DNA of 64,000 nt from Lineus longissimus (lineage: Eukaryota > Nemertea > Pilidiophora > Heteronemertea > Lineidae). Shown here in pieces: positions 44,880-55,186 of this stretch (positions within the stretch are counted from its first letter, which is position 1; every line of letters begins with the position of its first letter). The DNA lies in NCBI RefSeq assembly GCF_910592395.1, contig NC_088309.1:19100599-19164598 (forward strand), given 5' to 3'. The translations under genes were made by a program, and so were the position numbers. The notes beneath the pieces were generated by a model. That model was not told the origin of the DNA and searched no databases. It was given only the letters and a program-made list of their open reading frames with translations.

Positions 44880-47800
44880 TTAGATTGGAGGAGCTGGTGG
44901 ATGACTTTCACAGGGGTCATAGAAAATCTGTCCTTTTAATAACCTGCGTTTGATTTCATTCCCAAGCAGACGGCGTTCTTTTTGTACTTTCTTGAGTATT
45001 CCTTTGTTTTCGTACGCCCGCCTTGAAAGGTACGGCACCACCTCATTCACAGGTCCAAACGGTACATACTTATAAACAGAGTATCCGGCTTGTCCTGAAA
45101 AACAAAACAAAAACATATGTCAAAACACAGTGAAAATTTCTAAGGACTTTCCACAAAATGCACCGTTGCGAGATTTTCATGACATCTATTAGGGGCAAAA
45201 TAAGAAGAGGAAGAAACCAGATGAGATGGTTGAGCAAGGACCATTGATGTAAATAGACACCTGCAGAGGATGGAGACCAACCAATTAAGATGCTGACAGA
45301 TGATCACACTGGTGACGACCTTGGACACAACATCGCAAAATGCAAGAAGGGGAAGAAGTGAGTGCACCAGATTTGTGGACTTGACTTCTAGTAAACTCTC
45401 CGCAAACACTATGACTGAAGCCTGGATTGAACCCTACTCACCCAGAGGGAAGCTCATCTGGTCACACATGCCATAGAGTTGTCCAAAGCAAAGAATTCGA
45501 TCAGATGGCTTCACGTTATTCTGTCTCATCCTGAAGAAAAAAAAAATTAAATCAGAAGTTAAATACTTTGCAAGCAAGCCTGATCAGTGGTTCAGAACAC
45601 AGCTTAGCAAGTGACTCATTGGCAAGCCAAAACTCTGTTACTTCTTCTTCAGCATTCCCTCTGTACTTGGAGGTGCTCCGGCTCCAAGGCGGGATGAGCA
45701 TTTTTACTTGCCACTACAAGAGGAAGTTGGGCTGACTGGTGAGTCCATCGTGAGGTACTGTTTCTCACTAGGTGGGGTCTTCCGTTTGCCCTGGAGTCAA
45801 CGCCAGGTGCCTGCAGCCTCAGTTTTATGTATTTTTCGAAGGATGAAGCAATTTAGGATTGATTCCTGCTCAAGGACACAAAGACAAAACGGCAGCGATC
45901 CTTGCAAGAGTCAAACCCCCGACCTCTTGATTAGGAGCCCAGCACTCTAACCACTATGCCACTGGTTTCCCAGAGTTATCACTGGTTATGGACATAAACC
46001 ATGTCAATCAACTTACACTTCCAGAGTGTTTCTAACAGTGTTCTCATTATGACTAGCAATCATAACAGCAATCTCTCCCCGCGGTCTCTGGTTGATTTGC
46101 GTCATGACTTCATCTAATACCGATTCATACATCGCCGTGGTGTCTTCAAACGTGTCATTGATGGGGTCAGGGTATCCTAACGTTTCCGCTCTGAGACGCT
46201 CCTGGTCCATGTAAGCCCCTCGGACGAGTTTGGCACCGAAGTAGAAGTTTTCCCGCGCAGAGAGATTGAGGTCTACTCGAATTGCATTTAAGGCATCCTG
46301 GAAAGTGAAACAAGATTTTGATAAAACATGTCAAAGAGCAAGAATAAATAAGACCAGTCTTTAGGATGGTGGTGATTTAGATTGATCTACAGTTGGACAT
46401 ACGTACTGGTACACTGCAATGAACAAATGCTTTCCTGAATAGAGAGGTGTCCTGATTACAGAGGTCAAATTGAATGGAAATGACTTGAGTGACCTGATGA
46501 CTGCCTACTCGGAGCGGACCTTTCGCTTGCCCTCGCATAGATACCATGTCCAAGGAATCTTAAATTTTACATCTTTTTCCAAAGAATATTAATTCAAACA
46601 GCTGATCCTATGGGCCGCCAGCTAAGATCACGTATGGACCACGACGCCATTGATGAAGATAATGATGTTGAAACAAAGTGAATTTTCAATACAGATCGGC
46701 ACTCACCTTTAGATAACATTGATATGTGTTGAAAACAATAGCCTTTTCTTTGTTGTATTTCCTCATCATCTCCATGGTGAATCTACTGATGCTGGGCTGG
46801 AAGTACGTCTGCTCTGCATCGATCATCACCCGTACATCTTTGTCTTTTGCATGCTGAAATATTGAGGCGTTGCTCATGTATGAAATGCAATATAAGTTCC
46901 GAAAAGAACCTGGTTTACCTTATGTAAAACATCACGCCTATTCCAATAGGGTTGAAGCTGGCCTTGTATCTTGTACCAATTGAGATAACATTAGCCCCGA
47001 ATCTACCAGTGTCAAGGCAGTCTTGTTGCATTTTCTTTGCAAATAAGGCACCTCAAGTTGAGTTACTATCTCTGTGTTATCTCCATCATTGAGCCCAGCA
47101 GACTAAACACCTAGTTAACATCTCATTTTGAAAAACCGGGTTCTGCTGGATTATACAGACAGGTCTTTTGAAACGTACACAAACGAAACCGTCCAACCCT
47201 TTGATCTTCCCGGTCCAAGACGTTTTATCTATCAGACTTCCCTTTGTTAGTAGGCTTTGAGTTGAGCCTTGAGTTTATAGTTTGAGCTGCCATCATAGTA
47301 CATACCTGGACCACAGTGTTGATTCGATGTAACATGTTCTCCATCTGAACCATTTCTTCTTCTTTTAAACAACTGACGAAAGGTTTCCCCGTCTGAAAGA
47401 AGGTAGCATAATCTGAGTGAAGAAGGTGTGTTAAAACCCGATATTTTTTGCCAAGCATACAGAGATTAGAGTCGCCATCAGCATTTTCATCAGCAGTTTA
47501 CAACTTCCCGCGTATGAGTGACCTGAATACCACCAATGGAAGCCCCTACAGTTGGTGTAAAGTCGCCCTTTCTTAAAGGGTGCGGCCTCGTATGACAGAA
47601 ATAAGTCTTATGTCTCAAAATTCAACACGCTCATCTCAGTTGATCCTCTTCGTCTTAAAGGGGAAATTATAGGCAGAAGATAGGGGATAAATTGGTTATC
47701 TACACTTGACTAGTATGCACTGTGGGGGTATAGGTTGTGTGCAATTCAGTGATAATGATATTCCCCTCACAAGCATTAATATTTTTTACTGTGAGATAGG

Positions 47801-50800
47801 AGACCCTATTGGCGGCTTTGAGTAACTTAATCTGACCTAGGAAACTTCAACCTATAGTCTCCTTTTAAGGCAAGGGTGTTTGTCTCGGGGCTGTTCCATA
47901 ATGAATATCGCATTTAAAATTCTTTAGGAACGTTGCTCCAGGACCTACCTACCTGAATATTTCTAACATTCAGCACTTTGGCAAGATTCATCATACTGTC
48001 AAGGATATTATGCCAATCAAGAAGATCTATTTCTCTGAAAAAGAGAAACAAATATAGATATAGACAGGAGGAGGCTATAGCCCAGTGGTTATTTTTCTCA
48101 TGCTATGCAGTTTTTGCTAACCAGAAAAAATTCTTGCTACCCAGACCATCCTATATCCAATCCATCCTGCATCTTGTTGACCACACCACCGAAAATTCGT
48201 GTTAACCCGACCAACCAACATTCTTGTAATGTTAACCACACCAGTCAACATTGTTGTCAACCAGACCAACCAACAATCTTGTTAACCACACAAGCCAACA
48301 TGCTTGTTTACCAGACCAACCAATATTCTTGTCTACCAGACCAGCCAGTCATGATTTTCATCCTCAGCAATATCTTACCCATCCTTCGTTGTATCCAACA
48401 AAGTGAACCACTTCTTTTTCTCTTCGGATTTCATCTTTATGCCGAGCTCATGCAACCGACTCATGAAAGACTCGAGGTTTATCGTCGGGTTGATAGGCTT
48501 TCCGTCAAGGGTGTTATCAGGTCCCGCTATCACATTGAACACTTGTCGCAGGTGGACTAACACCTCCGACATTTGTAACTGAAAGGAACAAACATGTTAT
48601 ATTTACAGTGGAACCTTTATTAGCGGACACCTCATGAAAAAGAAAACCCTCTCTATCAAGGACACTTGCTTTGTTCCCAAATTGGTCATTTCTATTCAAT
48701 TTTACCTCTGTAATCGGGACATCTCTCTATCAAGGACAGTATTTTTCAGTCCCGCCTCATTAGAGGGGTTGTGATGTATTTCATATTGATTTTGTGCCTG
48801 GATGTCATTAAGACATGTGTCATACCAGGTGGGCACCATCACAGAAAGGCTAACATACATGTAGTGATGAATATGAGATATGTCAAAGCTGCTGTATTTG
48901 CAGGCATTTGCCAGCTATTTAACTCTGTCACCACTTTTACTTTTACCTTCGACCAATTGGCCTAAAAATAAACAAGTTTATATCATTGGAACCTCCCTTA
49001 GCAGACACCTCTCTTAAGGACACCCTCTGTATCAAGGACACTACTTTTGGTTCCATATTGGTTTTTCCCATTCAATTTCATGTTGGAGGTCTTTTCAAGG
49101 TTGTGAACTATTAATTACCAGTATTGTAGGCCATTGAATAAACAACCGTTTTTTTAATCAAAGGATGATCAGGGTTATGGAAACTTATCGGACATCAGAC
49201 CTCATTCAATATCTGAATAATGAATTATGGAGATCAATTACAGGTGCCGTGAGGGTCACCTTAATGAAACAAAATCAGCTGTCTGGCTGATTTGGTGCTT
49301 CAATATGCTGGTTACCCACCTAAGGTGCCCATTACAATAGAAACAATCATTATGGAAGTGTCTGACCTCAAACATTACCTGTTCAATAATTGTCTGGGAA
49401 TATTATCTTACTGTTTTATTCATAAGGCCTGTACAAACAGACTAAAGTACAAATACGAGAAATTTTAATATTTGGTACGGTGTGTTCATCATATCAACTC
49501 AGTGGAAACTCAACAGTTGTACAAAATGTGTTTACTGATAGTGATAAGAATTTGTACAGCAATATAGCGGTCCAATTTAACGAAACTGCGTGTGTGAAGT
49601 GTGTGAAGATGGAACAAATAGGCAAAGAGGGGGAATCCAGTGCATTCCAGGTCAAATGCATTGCGGGTCTGTGTGTCTTAAAGTGATACTATGATGTGAT
49701 TTAAAACTTTGCGGAAATACGTCCGTTTTTAATTGTTGATCACAAATGTACAGCTCAAATTTTCCATTTTTGATTAGATTTATTATAAAATTGCTGAATG
49801 TAAACCACCGCGACCGCGAAAATGTTCATGTTGTGACGTCATCAACGAAAACGGTATCGAAGCGAGCCGTCCGGGCGGGATTAAACTATCAATTTCTAGA
49901 AAATGTGCATTTCGATTCGAAAACCTTACCGATTTATGAGAACGTGACGTAGTCATTTGTCAAAAACAGCTAAAACATTATATGGTGAAATTTGACACGA
50001 GTTACCCTTTAAGGTTTACACTTACCAGTAATTGTGGGCGCCCCAGCGCTGTCAATTTTACAGCTGCAAATCCGGTACGCATAGTTGAACCTGGTAAGGA
50101 GACAGTATAAATTGAAACATCTAAATGCCTAATACTTTATAAACTGCATACTGTACTTAAAGGTGAACTGCCACTTTTAACAGTTAAAGATACATTGTTA
50201 ATTGTCATCCTCCACAGCATGGGCTATCCTCATCTTGACTTTCTCAATGGGTTGTGAGCTACAGCAGATTTGACTATTTGGAATCTACATATCTAGTACC
50301 GTACTGATCTAGAAGACATTTAGCTACCACAGTATCATTTTTTGCATGAACCATCAGATCTAAAATAAACTCAGACAGTCTGGCTACGGCATCAGGTGCT
50401 TAGTTCGATTGTGTGTGTCTTGCAAATATCGATTTATTGAAAACATATCAGTTTGTAGTTTGCACTTACCGGAAACAGCATCAATACATGAAAGGAATAT
50501 GTCCATATTTTTATCACAGTGGGCCTCGTCTTCATAGAAGTACGTTCTTGCACTGACCACATTCTCACGACGATCGCCAAATTCTCGATGGGCACGGAAT
50601 TTGACTTTGTCACCAACTGGAATTTTTTTTAAAAGACGTGTCAGAAATCATGCTACGACCTTCATTTCATTAAAGTGGAAAGTCATTTTAAGAGATCAAT
50701 AAATCTGTTGTTTGACTTCGGGACGATTTGAAAAATTTGCGCTGGAGAATCAACTCCCAAACTTGCCACACATCAGGCAAGCATTCCAACACAATTTGCA

Positions 50801-53800
50801 GAACGGAACAGATCTAGAGTTGACATTCACCAATCAGAATTTGTTCAGACACCAGAGACCTCGGAGTTCAATACATAATACATTTTGTACCGTCACCATC
50901 ATTATTCCATTCTTCAATAGATCCTATGCTTGGAGCCTGAACACACGTTCAGACTCGTCAGTGATGTTAGAGTTAAGATTATCACACCATCACCACCATT
51001 ATCAGCTGTTCTTGCTTCTGTCAACAAAAATGTGCTTGTCTTTCCCAAGAAGTTCTTATCTGAACCAAATCAGTGTTCTTTTTTCTTATTTTTTGATCAC
51101 ACACATGAGAGGTGTGCATGGAGAGAATAGGACTGGCCAGGACTATCATTATTGGCTAACATCCAGAAGAAGTTCTTATCTGAACCAAATCAGTGTTCTT
51201 TTTTCTTATTTTTTGATCACACACATGAGAGGTGTGCATGGAGAAAATAGGACTGGCCAGGACTATCATTAATGGCTAACATCCAGTACATTTTTGGCAA
51301 CCTATTATAACTCAATCATACAGCAAGAGGATTTGGCCTGAACTTTTCAAGTGGAAATCCATAACCCGAGTTCTCATTTAGAGACCAATGTAACAATACT
51401 ACACATCTAACTAAATGTACTTTAAAACATGTTCTGGGAAAGACCAACCCTGAAACACTCTTGCAGTTATTCAGCAGTGCATGAAATCATGTCACCCTAT
51501 CAGTGTGCTGAAGTGGACCATCCAAAAGCCTCCCTTTTACACTGCATAAGTGAAAAATCAGACGTGCAAAACTTCTACAGAAATGACAGTGGTTTGTGAG
51601 AAACTTATGGAGAGATTAGGCATAGCCTGATACATTGGAGTTCATGTTAAATTGACATGTACCTAGCTATTAATCTGTACATTGCAGTTTTTGGATTTAT
51701 ATTTCTGGTAATTGCTCGCTATGAACTTCATTTTTCAAAAACAGCAAGAAAAAAACACAAAGTAGTGCATTTTACGATTTTACCCTTGGTGTTTCAAGGC
51801 TCAGTTACACGCTACTGTTACTGTGAGTGTCAGAACAACTAGCCCATGATGTCGGAAAATGCTACCTCCTCTATTCAAGGTGTAGACTTAAATGAGAGCA
51901 ATAGCTGATTTTTTTCTCTTAATATAAATCTCGAGAATAGGGCAGACAGAAATGTTGTGCAACAAGTGCGTTGCCTATGGCAAGGTAAGTATATATTACG
52001 GTACAGAGACCTAATATTATTATTACCGGTCAATCAAAGTTCAATACCAGCTAACAGCATGGAAAGTACACATGACATGATATACGTGTACATGTATGCA
52101 GATATTTCTTATTTTCCCCGTTGCTCTGCTCTGCTTTTAATTGGGCGTCCACATCCATCATACCCTATGAAACAATATGCTTATTCAATGAAGTTTGGCT
52201 TTAAAATCTTGATATTGATATAAAAGTAAACTTTAGCCTACGCATATGCATTTCTTCATTTCAAAGACACACCATCTGCCAGCCAAAACCTTGTTCTTTA
52301 ACTTAAACATCAAGATGCAGAAATCAACAACAAACATGCACACACACTGCAACAAATGCCTCAAGACAGTTATATAACCAGGATAAAAGGTATGTTTGTT
52401 GACCCAAAGTTTATAAGTGACGTCCCATCACCCATTTGTTGCAAAAAAAGAGATGTTAGTCAGTTGGTTACAATCAGGAATACACAGTTTAGATACTTCA
52501 AATCTACATTTATCATCATACTTACCCTTAGTCTGAACCTGAGGAGCTAAATAAGCAAGGTTTATAATGTAAAGAATGCTGCAATGAAATGATTTCCGAA
52601 ACCATCGAGATGAACCTTTTTGGAATAAGCAGAGGAGTTTACGATGTTGCATGTTTGCAGTGAAGTGCTCCATGTCACTTAATTTCGTAAGCGCTGCACG
52701 GTTTTAGTCGCTGCAACATGTCATATGGCCGAGCGTTGACAGCACAATGACGGACTGCAATTCAACCAATTTTAACCAATCAGCGACTGGAGTCCAACCA
52801 CAATTGTCATGTTGCAGTGATTTTAAGGGTTAAATGTAAGTTACGCGCAAACAAAGTTCCGCGCAAACAAAGTTCCGCGGGCGCGTAACTTACATTTAAC
52901 CCTTCTACTGTCTTTTTTTGACGCTCATCACAATTTGGCAGTTTAAGGTTAAGTAACTGGTCCAAAAAAGAAAAGGATCAACAAAAAAGCAAAGGCAAGG
53001 CACAAAATAAGCGGCATCCCATCATTACTCCCAATCGTAATAAAATAATTCTGCCAGGACTGACAATCTGCTGAAAGTCAAAGCAAGTTTCAAGTTCCAG
53101 CCAGAATCAACATACAAAAAAAGATGCTGTCACTGTCAGGCATGTCAAATATGCACTTTTATTCCAATGTCAACATACCATTCTAAATCACCAGCGCAAA
53201 AGTTGATAAGCAAGCATCAGAACATGACTCTGAAGCTTTGTGGGAGACAAATGTCATAAAGTCACATAAAATTTTTCGCATCTTACCTGGTGGTGGTGTG
53301 TCGCCTCCTACTTCTGCAGCCGACAAACATGATCTATAAAAAGGTAAAGTCATTATCTGGATAAAGGAACATAATGAAGAGCTTCCTCCAAGTACTTTAA
53401 ATAACTGTGAAACGAGGGCTGCCACTTAGGTTGTGGTAATAATCAGTTTCACTGTCGTCGGAGACAATAGCACAACCAGTTTCATTGGAGACAAAAGGAA
53501 AAAACAGTTTGATGGGAGACAATAGGAAAATCAGTTTGATCAGTAACAACAGGACACCCAGTTTCATTGGAGACAACAGGACAACCAGTTTCATCGGAGA
53601 CAATAGGACAACCAACCAGTTTCATTGGATAAAACGGGACAAGCAGTTGCATTGAAAAGACAATGGGCAACCAGTTTGATGAGATAAGTGTTCCCTTGAT
53701 GAACCCCGCTAAGAAGACCCAATTACCCTAAATATATAAAGCTGACCTTGTATATTTTTGCAATTACATGTACGTACTTACTCCATTTCAGCATCTTGAG

Positions 53801-55186
53801 CCTGAGACCTGGACAAATCCTCTTCAGCGCTGTAGTCAAGTATAGACTTTACCCCAAAATGCTGCATCCTTGCAATCGCTGGTTTAATGTCATCTTGGTT
53901 TTCGCCGGCAACAAAGTGGCCAAAGAAGGTGGCCTTCATTGCCCAAGTAAAGATACGATTACCAAGTACCTTACGGGTCCAATCCATTATCTGAAAATTA
54001 TCATTGACATAATATTAATAACAGTAACACAGCCTCCAGGCCAGGCCAACGCTTCTCAGGGGCTCTAGGTCGAGCCTATGAGTGTGGTGGATGGGGTTTC
54101 ATTGGGTACATTGTCTTGTCGTTAGGGCAAGATGCATGTCTTCCGTGTTGATTTGCCTGTCGGGGATACCTTGGGCAGGAAACCTGTCTCGCAGTTACTG
54201 GTTGGCCTCAACATCATCATCCAATACTTTTCGGGTTACTGGGCTTAGGTGACCACTTGCAAAGTGGATGGCCTTGGCCAGGCTTTTACACGATTGGGCT
54301 TGTGGGAGACCCAGGACAACTTGCTTATCTTATGTAGATCTTGCCTGGCGTGATGAGGAGCTCCTGGGCAAATCATCTGTTATGTGTATTGATTGACCTG
54401 CTGACCTTTATAGTTTTTTTACTTTTATAGTGATTGGCCTGGTCAGAGCCAGACCTGGCCCTGGGGCAATTCGCTTATCTTTCATGTATGCACAGACTGG
54501 CGTGAGGGACAACCCTATAGGGTAATTCACCTCTTATGTATTGATTGGCCTGGTGAAGGACTTAGTAATAATACTTGTCTTCTGTAGTAATTGTACTGAT
54601 TCGGGTGATATGGGTTCCACAGTGATTGTCCCAATGAGGGTCCTTGAGCAAGTCACTTGTCTGGAGCATGTATTGATTCTGCTAACGCCAACGGTAGAAC
54701 TTTAGCCAGTCCCTTGATGACGACATCGTGGTGTTAAAAATTGGCATTAAAAAGTGGCGATGTATGTTAATGCACTATTTATCTGAATCTCACGACGTGG
54801 CGATACGATATCAATAATCATCTCTGAAAATGGAAAGGTTTGCATATTACATACTCAAGACTTACCTCCTTATTTCTGTTAACAATCCATTCTATGGAGC
54901 ACAATCTAAGGACAAGGGAAGCCCTCATCAGTTCAAAGGTTGTCTTTGACTTGTATGCTTCCTCTGCACTTTCAAAAGCCAAGTCAATCTTGGAGTAAGC
55001 CTCACAATAAGGTTCGTTTTCGGTAGATTTTGCGTACGCCGATTTCAAATTTGTAGCTGCAGTAGTTGCTTTGTATCTTCTGAAACATGTTGACGCAAAA
55101 ATCTTTCGATTCACAAGAGAAATCGAGGAAATATAAGGCTTCAAGCAAGGAGAACATAACTTGCTTAGCTTCGTGTACGACGCCAT
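44880..55186 (-). CDS. PRODH: proline dehydrogenase 1, mitochondrial (complete, 13 exons)
   Basis: FAD-dependent enzyme of the mitochondrial inner membrane. It oxidises L-proline to pyrroline-5-carboxylate and passes electrons to the quinone pool, the first step of proline catabolism. Exons: 54866-55186, 53782-53990, 53287-53333, 52526-52546 (micro-exon, probable), 50470-50616, 50026-50090, 48379-48578, 47953-48034, 47306-47392, 46707-46853, 46017-46297, 45442-45530, 44880-45094. All phases close to 636 codons plus stop (human about 600). Landmarks by residue: '[11 protein letters not shown]' in exon 2, '[11 protein letters not shown]' in exon 6, '[10 protein letters not shown]' about 404-413, '[10 protein letters not shown]' about 462-471 (FAD/substrate barrel strand), 'YLSRR' about 587-591 (the Arg pair that binds the proline carboxylate). 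The barrel looks intact. PRODH and PRODH2 are paralogues; the match is better to PRODH/slgA. Confidence 0.95.
45650..45975 (-). mobile_element. longer tRNA-derived SINE
   Basis: Minus strand: A box 'agtggcatagtggttagagt', B box 'cgggggtttgactc', then a body containing 'gtgtccttgagcaggaatca' and further sequence to about 45650. It is the longest SINE copy in the window and shows body sequence beyond the tRNA head. It lies in a PRODH intron. Confidence 0.65.
46430..46485. mobile_element. miniature element family A, fragment
   Basis: Only the internal block survives: 'gaatagagaggtgtcctgat' and 'tacagaggtcaaattgaatg'. It lies in a PRODH intron. Confidence 0.65.
47306..48578 (-). CDS. PRODH: PRODH exons 7-9: insert with EF-hand-like loop
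   Basis: About residues 271-393. Exons: 48379-48578, 47953-48034, 47306-47392. They follow the first barrel strand ('[10 protein letters not shown]') and encode a helical insert typical of eukaryotic PRODH. Across the exon 7/8 junction the text '[15 protein letters not shown]' has the 12-residue spacing of an EF-hand loop (Asp1, Thr3, Asp5, Gly6, Ile8, Asp9, Asp12). Calcium binding is uncertain because position 3 is Thr and position 12 is Asp. The block ends with '[19 protein letters not shown]', matching the helix before the 'DAEQTYFQP' strand. Confidence 0.9.
47656..47872. mobile_element. dispersed family B, copy 2
   Basis: 'cttaaaggggaaattatagg' at the left, 'gagataggagaccctattgg' inside, 'cctatagtctccttttaagg' at the right. 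Same layout as 9821-10031. It lies in a PRODH intron. Confidence 0.65.
48110..48350. repeat. degenerate 30-35-bp repeat array
   Basis: About seven units of the type 'accagaccaaccaacattct' / 'tgttaaccacaccagccaac'. It fills the small PRODH intron between exons 7 and 8. Confidence 0.8.
48604..48768. mobile_element. miniature element family A, inverted copy
   Basis: In opposite orientation to the HERC1 copies: 'tacagtggaacctttattag' at the left, 'tctctctatcaaggacagta' and 'cctcattagagggg' at the right. It lies in a PRODH intron, 26 bp from exon 7. Confidence 0.75.
48987..49095. mobile_element. miniature element family A, inverted partial copy
   Basis: 'ttggaacctcccttagcaga' then 'cacctctcttaaggacaccc' and 'tatcaaggacac'; the far end is lost. 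It lies 220 bp from the previous copy in the same PRODH intron. Confidence 0.72.
51047..51286. repeat. 120-bp tandem duplication
   Basis: 51047-51166 and 51167-51286 differ at two positions by eye. It creates a chance plus-strand open frame with a repeated peptide. PRODH intron. Confidence 0.92.
52526..52546 (-). CDS. PRODH: candidate 21-nt PRODH micro-exon
   Basis: A 21-nt segment flanked by a minus-strand acceptor (ttatttag, read right of 52546) and a strong donor (GTAAGTATG, left of 52526). It adds seven residues (APQVQTK) exactly in phase 1 between exon 3 (ends '...TPPP') and the next exon ('[17 protein letters not shown]'). Skipping it also keeps the frame, so inclusion cannot be proven. 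PRODH orthologues have a short, poorly conserved basic linker here, which agrees with either form. Confidence 0.55.
52825..52904. repeat. perfect 24-bp inverted repeat (hairpin)
   Basis: Arms 52825-52848 and 52881-52904 are exact complements. The loop includes a direct duplication 'gcgcaaacaaagttcc' (52845-52860, 52861-52876). A weaker outer inverted repeat ('cgctgcaacatg' near 52710, 'catgttgcagtg' near 52808) suggests neighbouring decayed elements. PRODH intron. Confidence 0.9.
53457..53683. repeat. about 27-bp degenerate minisatellite
   Basis: About eight units built on 'accagtttcattggagacaa' with 'caggac' or 'taggac' linkers. PRODH intron between exons 2 and 3. Confidence 0.85.
54100..54720. 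repeat. array of diverged about 100-bp units
   Basis: Recurring words are 'attgattggcctggtgaagg', 'cctgggcaaatcatctgtta', 'gggcaattcgcttatctttc' and 'ccttgagcaagtcacttgtc'. They resemble a SINE body repeated five or six times. PRODH intron 1. Confidence 0.55.
54866..55186 (-). CDS. PRODH: PRODH exon 1: mitochondrial presequence and N-terminal helices
   Basis: Residues 1-107. The first 55 residues contain Lys/Arg, Ser and Thr but no Asp or Glu (first acidic residue at 56), the composition of a mitochondrial matrix-targeting presequence. From about residue 66, '[20 protein letters not shown]' and '[17 protein letters not shown]' match the conserved PRODH N-terminal helices. I chose the ATG at 55186 because it opens this presequence. 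A longer frame beginning at 55214 is out of frame with the rest. Confidence 0.93.

Noticed and set aside
50712-51272. Plus-strand open frame of 186 codons
   Set aside because: Created by the 120-bp tandem duplication, whose length is a multiple of three. It lies in a PRODH intron, shows no family similarity and has a low-complexity composition.
52526-52538. A 13-nt version of the PRODH micro-exon
   Set aside because: Using the nearer acceptor gives a 13-nt exon that breaks phase and introduces a stop. The 21-nt version keeps the frame.
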